Notes: a model not told the origin generated them from the sequence alone. A DNA stretch of 64,000 bases from Virgibacillus salarius (GCF_039521925.1 NZ_BAAACY010000088.1:47929-111928), one strand, 5' to 3'. Shown: positions 27,904 through 36,612, numbered from the stretch's first letter. Numbers and translations: made by a program.

Positions 27904-28476
27904 TTAGAAAAACGGAGCAAAATTCGCTCAATCCTTATCACTAAATGCTCAGATTTACGCTCCCTCTAGTAGCTATTATGGAATAATAGCTACTGCTTAC
28001 TTGACCACCACTCCGGCTGCCCACTTCCCTTTCCGTGGGGTTTGTCCTTCAGCTAACTTTTTTAGCAAAACCCGCTCAAAAAAGTGGATCTTCAGGTCAA
28101 ACATTTCCCACAGGAGTTGAAGTGGCCGGCCTTCGCTATTACCAGCCTCTACAACGCTAGCATGAAGTAACACAGCTGCTTTTATACTCACGGATAGCAA
28201 TTTTTTTACTTTACCCATTGGAAAAAAAGTCAACCTATTACTTATGACAAGAATTGTTGCACCTTCGCATAGCGGAGACGAATTACGTAGACTCCTGCGG
28301 GATTAGCACAAGCCGAAAATCCACTTTGCAACGTGTTCTTCTTTGCAAAGTTAGTTGAGGCCGTGCCCGCGGAAAGCGAAGTAATTAGTCGGAGCATTGC
28401 CAATATACATCTAACATTTCAAAATAACTACTTGGCTTAACGCAGTCATTGCACTGATTTTATACTTTCTTAACTT
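27904..28476 (+). repeat. dispersed 300-bp repeat, long copy with 267-bp extra segment
   Basis: Begins TTAGAAAAACGGAGC and ends near TATACTTTCTTAACT. Its outer parts match the copy at 60394-60697 almost base for base. Between 28061 and 28327 lies extra DNA absent from the short copy; ACTTT stands at both borders (28056-28060 and 28323-28327). The break falls inside a 12-bp hairpin arm that is whole in the short copy. No gene inside has a start site. Confidence 0.8.
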
Positions 28477-28483
28477 TGAACAA

Positions 28484-28511
28484 AAGGGAGCAATACGCTC
28501 TCCCTTTTTGG
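28484..28511. terminator. hairpin with T run after the repeat
   Basis: AAAGGGAG and CTCCCTTT arms around a short loop, followed by TT. A-rich and T-rich sides allow either direction; it could end the minus-strand ATPase or small ORF transcript. Confidence 0.5.
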
Positions 28512-28537
28512 TTATTAAATAAAACAAATGAATTGCT

Positions 28538-28633
28538 TTATTTAAATAATACATTTGTAGATACAAATGAAAAAATCGCTAATATCACCAGAATCACAAC
28601 TAACGTATAAATTGTTTTTTTAACTCTTGACAT
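28538..28633 (-). CDS. 31-aa single-span membrane peptide
   Basis: A short ORF with the plan of many small Bacillus membrane proteins: basic N-terminus (MSRVKKTIYT), one helix (LVVILVILAIFSFV) and a short tail. GGGAAAGG is about nine bases before the ATG. No family recognised. It lies just downstream of the ATPase gene on the same strand. Confidence 0.4.
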   Translation of the reverse strand: MSRVKKTIYTLVVILVILAIFSFVSTNVLFK

Positions 28634-28862
28634 ATCCACTTACCTTTCCCTTGTTGGTTACACTTACACACGACATTTTCCATCCTTATACATCCAAGCC
28701 CCTTTAAAAACAAATGAGATAGCCATATTTGCCTGAGAATACGCACTTGTTTTTGAATGACCTTCTATTTTTCCAAGAAAACTAAAGGGCTTATACCGTT
28801 ATCGATAGTCTCCTCTTTCCTTCCAATGGATATATGACGTTTACCAGACAAATCAAACAGCT

Positions 28863-29624
28863 CTACTCGTAAAACAAATGATGGAGCATTCGATCCTTAT
28901 TCTCAAAAAACTGCCGCATCATAGCATAATGACTTGTCTCTTCTAACGTCGTTTCCCGTATACCCGAATCCGATAATTCAAATAATAGAGACTGTGGATA
29001 CGCCATAAGAATTGGTGAGTGGGTGGATATAATAAATTGTGAGCCATTTTCTACTAATTCATGAATGCGCGTAAGCATGGACATTTGTCGTAACGGTGAT
29101 AAAGCCGCTTCTGGTTCATCTAATATATAAAGACCATTCCCTTGAAAACGATGAATAAAAGTTGCGAAAAAGGCCTCTCCATGAGATTGCTCATGTAAAG
29201 ATTTACCTCCAAAGGAGTCAATAATACGTGGCCCAGCCATTGGCTGACTATCCATCACTTCAATATTCGTTGCTACATTGTAAAACGACTCTGCACGAAA
29301 GAAAAAATGATCGATCGGGCGCTGGACACCTTTACTAATCCGAATATAGTTATCTAAAGGTGAATGCGAATCATAGCTGGAAAAGTTAAAATTCCGCGTA
29401 CCTCCCTCTGGATTAAAGCCTAATTCTACAGCAATTGCCTCTAACAGTGTTGATTTACCCATGCCATTTTCACCGATGATATACGTAACATTTGGATGAA
29501 AATCTAACACTCCCAAATGACGAATAACGGGTAGATCGAATGGGAATGTATCAAAGGAAGGCACTTGCTCCTGTTTTAACTGTAAGCTTTTTAAAAAAGT
29601 ATTTTCAGATGTTAATCTAGGCAT
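28863..29624 (-). CDS. AAA/ABC-type ATPase (stand-alone)
   Basis: 253-aa cytoplasmic ATPase with Walker A GENGMGKST (51-59), a short signature-like SHGE (147-150), Walker B LYILDEPEAALS (Asp169, Glu170) and a switch His in FIISTHSPIL. This is the AAA_21/RecF-like layout common to single predicted ATPases near MazG-type or defence genes. No nuclease or transport partner lies next to it, so its role is unknown. A tight, complete ABC head with no coiled coil makes a repair SMC unlikely. Confidence 0.82.
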   Translation of the reverse strand: MPRLTSENTFLKSLQLKQEQVPSFDTFPFDLPVIRHLGVLDFHPNVTYIIGENGMGKSTLLEAIAVELGFNPEGGTRNFNFSSYDSHSPLDNYIRISKGVQRPIDHFFFRAESFYNVATNIEVMDSQPMAGPRIIDSFGGKSLHEQSHGEAFFATFIHRFQGNGLYILDEPEAALSPLRQMSMLTRIHELVENGSQFIISTHSPILMAYPQSLLFELSDSGIRETTLEETSHYAMMRQFFENKDRMLHHLFYE

Positions 29625-29709
29625 AGGGAATCACCTCTGCATAACGAGCTCTTTTTCTTTTCATTTTAGCATTCCAAGCTACATTTAGCGATAGCCATCT
29701 TCAACGTAA

Positions 29710-29733
29710 AAGAGCTGCCCAAAAAGCAGCTCT
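29710..29733. terminator. hairpin between the ATPase and the carboxypeptidase
   Basis: AGAGCTGC (29711-29718) and GCAGCTCT (29726-29733); on the minus strand it is followed by CTTTT, so it may end the carboxypeptidase transcript. Confidence 0.45.
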
Positions 29734-29872
29734 ACTCCGACATAACTGAATATACAATTCAATATTCTCGTAAGTAAACCTCTTTCACACACAAATTCTT
29801 CTCCCGAAGGGGTTTCCAAATAGGTTAGTTACTGTATTTACATAATACCTCAGCCATCCTCCATGGCATTCA

Positions 29873-31393
29873 TTATTCTTCCGTAAATTCATGTGTTGCT
29901 AACGTGGTAGCTAGTTGATCTTCCACTCCTCTAATCGTTGCACTAGAACCCACGTAATTATTTACCATGATGGAGAAAATAAGCGGCTTCCCATCCTTCG
30001 TTGTAACATAGCCAGAAAGGGTGGATACCCCCGTTAACGATCCTGTTTTTGCTGTCACATTTCCTTTTGCTGGCTCTGATGTCATTCGATACCGAAGTGT
30101 ACCTCCAACTAACCTTTCTGCTTCACCTGCAACCGGTAATGACTCCTTATAAGCAGCGAACCAGTCCTCATCCTGTACGTTGTAAAGCAATTCAGCAAGA
30201 TCATTTGCTGGAATCATATTCTTATGCGACATTCCAGAACCATCCCGAAGTAGTATCGTGTCTTCATCTACACCAAAATCGGTAATAACGTCTCCGATCA
30301 CCTGCAGCCCCTCATCCCAGCTGCCTTCATCGTTTATTACTTTTCCCATTTCCTTTGTCAGCACTTCACCATGCCCGTTATTGCTTAGTTTCATAAACGG
30401 AATGAGTAAATCCTTTACTGGCATTGACTGTTTAGATGTTAGGAGCTGGGCATCTGCCGGTGTTGCTGCAAACGTATCCTTGGAGTTGCCAATAAAAGAG
30501 ATCCCCTGTGCTTTTAATGATTTTTTAAATACATCGAGCGCATATCCAGTTGGCTCCCATACCGATACCCACGACCTAGACGCTGCACCTTCTACTGGCA
30601 TCGTACCCTCAACAACTACCGTATTCGATCCATGCTCTCGCTCAATCGAAATATCCCTCGGCTCTCCGGCATCCACCATTTTCGTGTTATTTTTAATCGT
30701 TATATAATCTGTCTCTGGCATAACACGTATTTCCGCTTTTCCTTTGGCAGTATCTTTCGCAGTTGCTTCTACAATTACCGTACCAGCATCGTAGTCTTCA
30801 TTTGGTGACAGGGTTAATGCCGAGACCTGTGCACCTGTATAAAATGGCTCATCAGACCAATTCAGATCCTGCGAAAGACGAACGTCATCATACCATGTAT
30901 CATCACCTACAAGATCTCCCTTAATTTTCCGAATTCCTTGCTTCTTTAAATCCTTAGCAAATTGAACAAAATCCGTTTGGAGGAGGGTGGGATCACCCTT
31001 TCCTTTTAAGTATAGATTTCCATGTAGTACCTTCCCTCTTCGCTTACCATCCGTTAATATCTCTGTCGCAAATTGGTAGTCCTTCCCAAGTGTTTCTAAA
31101 GCTGCTGCTGCCGTTAGTAATTTCATGTTAGAAGCCGGATGTAGTCGAATGTCACCGTTCTGTTGATAAAGTAGTTCACCAGTATCTGCACGCTTAATGC
31201 TAACACCCGTAACCGTCCCTTCCAGATGCTCATTCGCTAGTATAGCGGAAAGCTTTTCATCCAACGGAGCATCTTCATCCATTTCTGCCGCTGTTATATC
31301 TTCGGATGCTTTTACAAATAAGGGCTCCTCCTGTTTCAAAAATGGGATTATCGTAATAAATAAGAACAAGAGGAGCAAAAATCCTTTCTTCAT
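29873..31393 (-). CDS. D-alanyl-D-alanine carboxypeptidase/endopeptidase, PBP4 (S13) family
   Basis: Secreted or membrane-tethered peptidoglycan enzyme that trims or cuts peptide side chains. After a signal sequence (KKGFLLLLFLFITIIPFL) the S13 peptidase motifs appear in order: SxxK in HPASNMKLLT, SxN in KLSNNGHGEVL, and KTG in VTAKTGSLTGV, with the large S13 insert between the first two. Length about 505 aa matches PBP4/PBP4a of Bacillus. I start at ATG 31393 (GGAAG six bases upstream, ideal signal peptide); ATG 31411 and GTG 31423 with AAGGGATG nearby are alternatives. Confidence 0.92.
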   Translation of the reverse strand: MKKGFLLLLFLFITIIPFLKQEEPLFVKASEDITAAEMDEDAPLDEKLSAILANEHLEGTVTGVSIKRADTGELLYQQNGDIRLHPASNMKLLTAAAALETLGKDYQFATEILTDGKRRGKVLHGNLYLKGKGDPTLLQTDFVQFAKDLKKQGIRKIKGDLVGDDTWYDDVRLSQDLNWSDEPFYTGAQVSALTLSPNEDYDAGTVIVEATAKDTAKGKAEIRVMPETDYITIKNNTKMVDAGEPRDISIEREHGSNTVVVEGTMPVEGAASRSWVSVWEPTGYALDVFKKSLKAQGISFIGNSKDTFAATPADAQLLTSKQSMPVKDLLIPFMKLSNNGHGEVLTKEMGKVINDEGSWDEGLQVIGDVITDFGVDEDTILLRDGSGMSHKNMIPANDLAELLYNVQDEDWFAAYKESLPVAGEAERLVGGTLRYRMTSEPAKGNVTAKTGSLTGVSTLSGYVTTKDGKPLIFSIMVNNYVGSSATIRGVEDQLATTLATHEFTEE

Positions 31394-31423
31394 GTGATTC
31401 TTCCAATCCATGAGCTTGTCCAC

Positions 31424-32080
31424 ATCCCTTCATTTTATTTGAATATTTTAATTATACAGTAAAATAGTGCATTTATTAGAAATTTTATAAAAAAAGCTTC
31501 CATAGACCTAGATAAATAGGACCTTATTTATCCCTTCTACAGTCGCTAAGAGCTCCGCATACGCTTTTTCCATCAACGATACGAACCCGATCGATTCAAC
31601 AATGATACCTTTGAAAGAATGCAAAGGTAAGTTTCACTGTATCACACTAATCGGGCTTTACGAGCAATTGACCGCTCATTTATCTTTCATGATTCCATCG
31701 AGAAGCTTAAAATGTGGACCTTTCTTCCCGATAATTCGGCTTAAAAAACGTGTCTTAGAAATAAAAGGAATGTCATGTAATTTATGTTTCATTACCATAT
31801 CATCTGAGACAGGTTTCATAAGATAAAAGGTTATAACATGACAAACAAAGGAAAAGCCCATTGGTTTCTACTAGGATTTTTATATATAGAAGAGTGTCGT
31901 TTTATAACCTATTACCCTATCATATACATAAGCTTATGGAACGATGGACCACAATACTTTAATTGGGATTTATTTTATTTTGTAAGTTAGCCATCGTTAC
32001 AATACATAAACAATTAAATTTCTTGCATAATCGGTTATAACTATCCTAGTGCGAATATCATTAGCGATTAATCGCGGAAA
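31424..32080. other. 650-base gene-free region
   Basis: The open frames in this stretch have no ribosome binding sites, mixed composition and no family resemblance. I see no clear promoter, riboswitch or repeat match. The dacC-type gene promoter should be in the first 100 bases. Confidence 0.4.
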
Positions 32081-32509
32081 CTAAAGTGGTACAATTTGAC
32101 CTCTAATCTCCCCTGCAGGATTTTGTTCAGTATGAGCATTTACATACGTTAGTTCTCGTTCCATAGAATTTATTAAATCCTCTACAGTCCTTATTCCTAC
32201 CTCATTTGGTACAATGTCATCATCAGTAATAATGCCAGTAATAACACCTCTTTGCGTCGTAATGCCATTTTGTTCCTCAAGCGTTTCTAGGTTAGCCCCA
32301 AATAGGAAAACTACTACTGGTCCATTTTCTCCACGTTCACCAAAGTGAATATGAGCCTGAATGAAATTTCGAATGTTCCGAACATCTAGCGAAAACTTTA
32401 CTTTAGTTCTTCTTTTATTTACTACAAATTTTGCACTACCAAAAGCGTTAGTCTTTACCGGGGGGACTTCGTTATCTCCCTTCAATCTAGCTTTAAACGT
32501 TTTTAGCAT
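32081..32509 (-). CDS. CHRD domain protein
   Basis: 142-aa single CHRD domain: starts FKARLKGDNEVPPVKT, includes AHIHFGERGENGPVVVFLF and ends in YVNAHTEQNPAGEIRGQI, the standard beginning, middle and end of the domain. There is no signal peptide, so unlike chordin it acts inside the cell or in the spore; Bacillaceae have several such short forms. Function unknown. Confidence 0.88.
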   Translation of the reverse strand: MLKTFKARLKGDNEVPPVKTNAFGSAKFVVNKRRTKVKFSLDVRNIRNFIQAHIHFGERGENGPVVVFLFGANLETLEEQNGITTQRGVITGIITDDDIVPNEVGIRTVEDLINSMERELTYVNAHTEQNPAGEIRGQIVPL

Positions 32510-33060
32510 GTTTTCACCTTCCTTCCATATAATTGCTATAGTTTATGTATGGATATATGGTCTGTATAGTTTTAAAACCTAATTGTTGGATGTATAGTAA
32601 CGAGCCAGGTCACGCGGACATTAACTGTCAATGAAGGAACCAAAAGGCTAGCTTCTCAATTTTAATACTTGGGAAATAGAAATTCTGTAAAATCCGCATT
32701 TTCCTAATACACCATGTTGTCAAAGGAAATGCTAAAATTAGTTGCTTACATAATTTTATTTTGTTTAAAAGCCCGTAGGGTTAGCTTCCCTACAATAGGT
32801 GTCACTGAATATGGGTTCTCATCATGTTTACTTATTAACATATTTTCCATCGATGCGCCCATTGTAGGGTCCATAAGCCATAACATCATTTTTCAATCAT
32901 GAATATCCCTCCTCTTGATATACGTTTAAAATGCCTCACGTAGTGAGGTTATGCAGTTCTAGACGGAAAAATCTTATCATTATCAGCGTATAACCAATCA
33001 TAATAAAGCCTTCATTCATAGGTTATAAGAGAAGTCTATTTATTAGGGTCCGATCTAAAA
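32510..33060. other. 550-base region without a firm gene
   Basis: On the minus strand 32746-32874 is a 42-codon frame (starts MDPTMGASMENM, ends AFKQNKIM) that reads like protein, but its start lacks a ribosome binding site; GGAGGG lies 30 bases upstream in front of another short frame. I list it here rather than as a gene. Nothing else is evident. Confidence 0.35.
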
Positions 33061-33159
33061 ATGTCACAGTATGGTGGTGGATTTGCGCTAGTTGTTGTGT
33101 TGTTTGTCGTTCTAATTATTGTTGGTGCTGGATCATTCGGCTATGGTAGTTACGGCTAA
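33061..33159 (+). CDS. YjcZ family sporulation protein (short form)
   Basis: 32-aa peptide with the YjcZ plan: QYGGGFALVVVLFVVLIIVG and a Gly/Tyr tail. One membrane helix fills most of it. These peptides are made in sporulating cells and sit in spore membranes or coat. The ribosome binding site is weak (AGGG about 12 bases upstream). A second, longer copy is 280 bases downstream, separated by a repeat unit. Confidence 0.7.
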   Translation: MSQYGGGFALVVVLFVVLIIVGAGSFGYGSYG

Positions 33160-33263
33160 TAAACGTAAATAAGAATTAAGACGAAATAAAGTAACCCAAT
33201 TTAACGAATAATGATAGCCATGTTTGTCACTCCTACTATGTAGAGAGTGTTGATATAAATTTA

Positions 33264-33420
33264 ATTTTGTTTATCCCCCACGGATGGTTAGTACCACAAG
33301 TATGACCTAAAGACTTTTGAACCAATCGGACATTTACTGGCAGTCGATCCACCACTTACCAATTTTGATTTCATTCTATTGCTTGAGGTGGGGGTCTTAC
33401 TGTCAGTTATATGCAGGATA
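33264..33420 (-). repeat. IS200/IS605-end-like palindromic unit, copy 1
   Basis: Shares TTTATCCCCCACGGAT, GAACCAATCGGACATTTACT and TGGGGGTCTTACTG with the unit at 40188-40340, in the same order and spacing. Read on the minus strand it starts TATCCTGCATATAACTGACA and ends in a CCGTGGGGGATAAA palindrome half. This copy lacks the terminal CCCGTGGGAG arm. Resemblance to IS605-type ends (which lack simple inverted termini) is from memory. No transposase inside. Confidence 0.6.
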
Positions 33421-33435
33421 AAAGGAGGGATATGA

Positions 33436-33588
33436 ATGTCATTCGGATATGGCGGTCAAGGCTATGGTGGCGGTTACGGCTGCGGCTATGGTGGTGGCTA
33501 CGGATACGGTGGTGGATTTGCACTTATTGTTGTATTATTCATTCTATTAATCATTGTAGGAGCTGCAGCATTTGGACACAGTTATTAG
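33436..33588 (+). CDS. YjcZ family sporulation protein
   Basis: 50-aa protein: a Gly/Tyr-rich N-terminus (SFGYGGQGYGGGYGCGYGGG) with one Cys, then GGGFALIVVLFILLIIVGAAAF, the YjcZ hydrophobic helix. AAAGGAGG lies before the ATG. It is a paralogue of the 33061 gene: the hydrophobic cores share most residues. Expressed, by family knowledge, under mother-cell sporulation control. Confidence 0.88.
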   Translation: MSFGYGGQGYGGGYGCGYGGGYGYGGGFALIVVLFILLIIVGAAAFGHSY

Positions 33589-33627
33589 AAAGTTTTAACG
33601 TAATAAATCGACAATTGAAGAAATGAT

Positions 33628-33666
33628 GATGCTGACTTATATTTTATTTTTGTCAGCATCTTTTTT
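33628..33666 (+). terminator. terminator of the yjcZ-type gene
   Basis: GATGCTGAC (33628-33636) and GTCAGCATC (33652-33660) followed by six Ts. Confidence 0.88.
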
Positions 33667-33754
33667 ATGAAAACTTTCCAATCAATTACACCTACTTGGA
33701 TATGTGATCATACCCTAAAAGATAATTCTTTTATCAAATAAGGGAGATGGTTTT

Positions 33755-34234
33755 TTGTATCCATTTTATAATTACAGAGTAAGCAATTGGGAAGCTGTTT
33801 TATCTTTTTTGTACCATAGTTTGTATGCTGAAGAAATGGTATGTGCTATGAGTAGCGAGTTATTCCATATACCGGAAACAAAGGATTTAAAAGGGAACAA
33901 CGAAATGCATAGTCACCTAGTCCCTGCATCCTATCATCGTATAACCGCAGTGGGATCATCTCAAAGACTTACGAATGGTGAGCAACGGCAATCTATTATT
34001 GACACATTAATAGCTTGTATAATTAATGCGGAGACGCAAGATAAAAAAGTGCGTGAGGGCTTAGATACGATGGCTGAGAATGCGCCAACTGAATATAAAT
34101 CCTTTATGGAAACAATTATCATATGGCAAGAGCAGGCAGAAGCGTATTTAAATGAAACAAAAGAAGCTTTACAATCAATGGGGATTTCTGTTCCATCAGA
34201 AAGCGAACAGTATAGTTCAAGAGGTTGGTCTTAG
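33755..34234 (+). CDS. hypothetical helical protein in sporulation-type cluster
   Basis: I do not recognise this 159-aa protein. It is predicted mostly helical, with no signal peptide or membrane helix; the last third (about residues 100-150) is charged and could form a helical hairpin, and the layout vaguely recalls ferritin-like four-helix proteins. TTG start with AAGGGAG ten bases upstream. It lies between YjcZ-type and Gly/Tyr-rich coat-like genes, so a sporulation role is possible. Confidence 0.6.
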   Translation: MYPFYNYRVSNWEAVLSFLYHSLYAEEMVCAMSSELFHIPETKDLKGNNEMHSHLVPASYHRITAVGSSQRLTNGEQRQSIIDTLIACIINAETQDKKVREGLDTMAENAPTEYKSFMETIIIWQEQAEAYLNETKEALQSMGISVPSESEQYSSRGWS

Positions 34235-34323
34235 TGACTAACCTTTTTGTTTATATAAAAAATAATTGCAGAGATACAAGGTAGGATTTATTTAAAACAA
34301 AAGGAGCCTATACCTTTCCTTCC

Positions 34324-34402
34324 ATACTCTAAATTATAGAAGGAACAAAAGCGGAAGCTCCCGAATAGAAACGTAGCGACTGGACTGAGGCAACGGAGAT
34401 AA
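34324..34402 (+). repeat. interspersed repeat, copy 1 (TAGAAACGTAGCGACTGGA family)
   Basis: AAAAGCGGAAGCTCCCGA, then TAGAAACGTAGCGACTGGA, then GAGATAAA. The same order occurs at 44392-44452. The unit looks like the common Bacillaceae AAGCGCAAGCGC intergenic repeat. Confidence 0.6.
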
Positions 34403-34635
34403 AAGAATGAAAGGTGATTTTAATCCACTTTGGAGTATTACGTTGATTAATTTGCATTTTCTAATTTTGAAATTCCCTTTATTTTAGCTGCATCATTTAA
34501 TGTGGAGAACTGGGCATGTACCACTATTAAATTGCCAACAATAAGATGATATTTTAAATTTATTAGCTATACTTTGTAACATTTGCCTATGGGATGAATA
34601 TTTTAGGAGTGAGTAATATAGGAAGGAAGGATACA

Positions 34636-35037
34636 ATGCACTATCAACATGAAATGGATCACCCATATCAACACTATGAATCACCATATGAACAAGGCTA
34701 TGATTCTCCATACATGGATCATAATACACACAAAAAACAAATGTATGAATTATGTAATAAATTTCATTTATACTTTGTGCAAATTCAAGCAATAGATGGG
34801 CAAATGTATGATGGCATTATTGAAGATGTAGATGACGACAGTGTAACATTGCTTATGCCATATGGTGATATGGACAGAGAAGTGGGAACGGAACGCCAAT
34901 ACGGCTTTGGGTATAGTGGATATGGTGGATATGGCGGATATGGTGGATTCGGTTTTCCTAGAAGGTTTCGTCGTTTTAGACGGTTCCGATTTCCATTTTT
35001 CCGACTACGTCGTTTATTTTTCCCATACTATTATTAA
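34636..35037 (+). CDS. Gly/Tyr- and Arg/Phe-rich coat-like protein with Lsm-like core
   Basis: 133 aa in three parts: a His/Tyr/Pro-rich N-terminus (about 1-35), a folded middle (about 45-80) with HLYFVQIQAIDGQMYDGIIE and VTLLMPYGD, which reads like an Lsm/SH3-type strand set, and a tail of GYGGYGG repeats plus FRRFRRFRFPFFRLRR ending in FPYYY. A very basic, aromatic tail suits a spore coat or DNA/RNA-surface protein. ATG 34636 (AGGAAGGAAGG upstream) is preferred over 34594. A smaller protein at 35180 has a similar middle. Confidence 0.75.
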   Translation: MHYQHEMDHPYQHYESPYEQGYDSPYMDHNTHKKQMYELCNKFHLYFVQIQAIDGQMYDGIIEDVDDDSVTLLMPYGDMDREVGTERQYGFGYSGYGGYGGYGGFGFPRRFRRFRRFRFPFFRLRRLFFPYYY

Positions 35038-35066
35038 TATTTCCCTCCGAATTGTTAATCCTTTCG

Positions 35067-35107
35067 AAAAAGATGCCTCTTTCATAAGTTGATAAGAGGC
35101 ATCTTTT
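35067..35107. terminator. terminator, probably bidirectional
   Basis: AAAAGATGCCTCTT pairs with AAGAGGCATCTTTT across 12 bases; A and T runs on both sides serve the coat-like gene and the converging 35180 gene. Confidence 0.85.
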
Positions 35108-35179
35108 GATGATTAAAATCCTTCGATGTGTACTAGTAATCATTATTCATACTCGACTTTTTAGAAGGGTTCTTTTATT

Positions 35180-35386
35180 TTAAATAAAGAATAATGATGT
35201 CAACAATACAAGGGAAACAATAGCAAAGAAGGGAAAAAAGAACCCTGATACACCTGAATCAAGATAAATTCCTTTAGGAGTAACATCCTTTAGAACACCA
35301 CGATAACATTTCCCATAGTGATCTACGACCTTAACTGGCTTTCCATAGTATTTACAGGCTTTTTGATAAAAGTAATCAGCTTTCAT
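35180..35386 (-). CDS. 68-aa protein with Lsm-like N-terminus and C-terminal membrane helix
   Basis: Residues 12-45 (YYGKPVKVVDHYGKCYRGVL then DVTPKGIYLD) repeat the G-x-x-Y-x-G-x-(I/L)-x-D-V plan of the neighbour at 34636; residues 48-68 form a membrane helix. AAAGGAGG stands before the ATG, so it is very likely real. No named family recognised. Convergent with the coat-like gene. Confidence 0.7.
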   Translation of the reverse strand: MKADYFYQKACKYYGKPVKVVDHYGKCYRGVLKDVTPKGIYLDSGVSGFFFPFFAIVSLVLLTSLFFI

Positions 35387-35538
35387 CGAATTCCTCCTTT
35401 CTTACCAATACAGTATTATCATATTCTAAAAGATTCTAACTGTATGGATAAGTGAAGGAGGGGTTAAGTACAAATAAGTATCCGCTCATCAAACGGGCTG
35501 TTTAAGTTTCGCCATATGAAGGACACTTTACCAACGAG

Positions 35539-35792
35539 AAGCTGGGACAAAACACAACTTCTTTACTCAAAATACGAATAATCATGTTATCAATAGGAGT
35601 ATCATCGCCGCACCGTGAAACTATACGCGCTTTTCGCGGGCACGGCATCAGCTAACTTAGTAAAGAAAAACACGTTACCAAGTGGATCTTTGGACTCGTG
35701 CTGTTCCCTCCGGAGTCTCGCTTATTTCAGGTGCTAAATGAATGATTCTAATTAGAAAACGAATTGTTTCTTCATTCTTTTGTCTCAGCCTC
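35539..35792. repeat. MITE-like element with GCTGGGACAAAA / GCTGAGACAAAA ends
   Basis: Left end GAAGCTGGGACAAAAC and, inverted, right end GAGGCTGAGACAAAAG. Inside, on the minus strand, AACGTGTTTTTCTTTACT followed by AAGTTAGCTGATGCCGTGCC resembles the core of the 300-bp repeat at 27.9 and 60.4 kb (AACGTGTTCTTCTTTGCA, AAGTTAGTTGAAGCCGTGCC). No ORF. Confidence 0.65.
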
Positions 35793-35908
35793 TAATTTTT
35801 TAATTTCCTCACTAGCGATCATTACATTTTGAAACTAAAGCCAAGCAACATACATTTCCTCAAGATTGCGAATATTGGTAATTCCAACTATAAAAATTCA
35901 TGAAAAAA

Positions 35909-35956
35909 CCTTATAATTAGGGTATGGTAGTCCTGTCCAAATCCCTAACTATAAGG
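35909..35956. repeat. 14-bp inverted repeat hairpin
   Basis: CCTTATAATTAGGG (35909-35922) and CCCTAACTATAAGG (35943-35956), one mismatch, 20-base loop. Downstream to 36110 the DNA reads in one frame as IIQKMIEHAQLDTDLAGNTL without a start codon, possibly an insertion-sequence relic. No gene is supported in 35400-36146. Confidence 0.45.
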
Positions 35957-36146
35957 AGTTCACATAAACAATCCTACCATTAGATTCAAAAATTATACAA
36001 AAAATGATTGAACACGCACAACTCGATACAGACTTGGCTGGGAATACATTGAGTTTTGTAGTCCTCATTCAAAAAAATACCTAATGTGTAAGAATTAGCT
36101 CCCAGCTTGCGTTACTTAAAGTGAAATCAAAAAAGGAGGAATAGAG

Positions 36147-36518
36147 ATGATAAAAATTGGCGCTGTATTTATCCCTGTAACCAATATGGAAAAATCTGCT
36201 CAATGGTATCAGGAGAAGCTTGGGTTAAATCCTATTGGCGCTTGGCCAGATGGTAATGGAGCAGATTTTTATTTTACAGAGGAAAAGCAATATGTAACAC
36301 TTATAAAGGTGAAAAAAATGCCACCAACCACTTTCCCTGACATTACGGATTTTCAGAATTCTAACTTCAATTTTACAACTGCTGATGTGCATGCATTACA
36401 TACTGAATTAAAGCAAAAAGGTGTGCATGTTTCCGAGGTAGAGGATCATGGAGCAATTACTGGCTTTGACTTTTATGATCTAGATGGCAACACGTTTAGT
36501 GTCATTATAGATAGCTAG
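36147..36518 (+). CDS. VOC family (glyoxalase/bleomycin-resistance fold) protein
   Basis: 123-aa single VOC unit: FIPVTNMEKSAQWYQEKLGL at the start, GFDFYDLDGNTFSVI at the end, with the two beta-alpha-beta-beta-beta halves between. Metal-ligand positions are only partly filled, so it may bind a ligand rather than act as a glyoxalase. GGAGG lies before the ATG. Stands alone. Confidence 0.88.
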   Translation: MIKIGAVFIPVTNMEKSAQWYQEKLGLNPIGAWPDGNGADFYFTEEKQYVTLIKVKKMPPTTFPDITDFQNSNFNFTTADVHALHTELKQKGVHVSEVEDHGAITGFDFYDLDGNTFSVIIDS

Positions 36519-36555
36519 TATGAAAAGGGACAAACCAAACGAAATATAGATAAGG

Positions 36556-36612
36556 AAACTCTGAACTCCATTCGATATACGAAGTTATGTTCGAATAATA
36601 GTTCAGAGTTTT
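36556..36612. terminator. terminator between VOC and GyrI-like genes
   Basis: AAACTCTGAACT pairs with AGTTCAGAGTTT around a wide loop that has its own TTCGA repeats; it separates two convergent genes. Confidence 0.65.

Noticed and set aside
27997..28233. 78-codon minus-strand ORF inside the dispersed repeat
   Set aside because: The frame is not kept in the short copy of the same repeat, so it is chance.
31602..31861. Two overlapping ORFs on opposite strands
   Set aside because: Neither has a ribosome binding site and they shadow each other.
35970..36090. Transposase-like fragment
   Set aside because: About 30 codons read like protein but there is no start, no family I can name and no matching ends; kept only as a remark.
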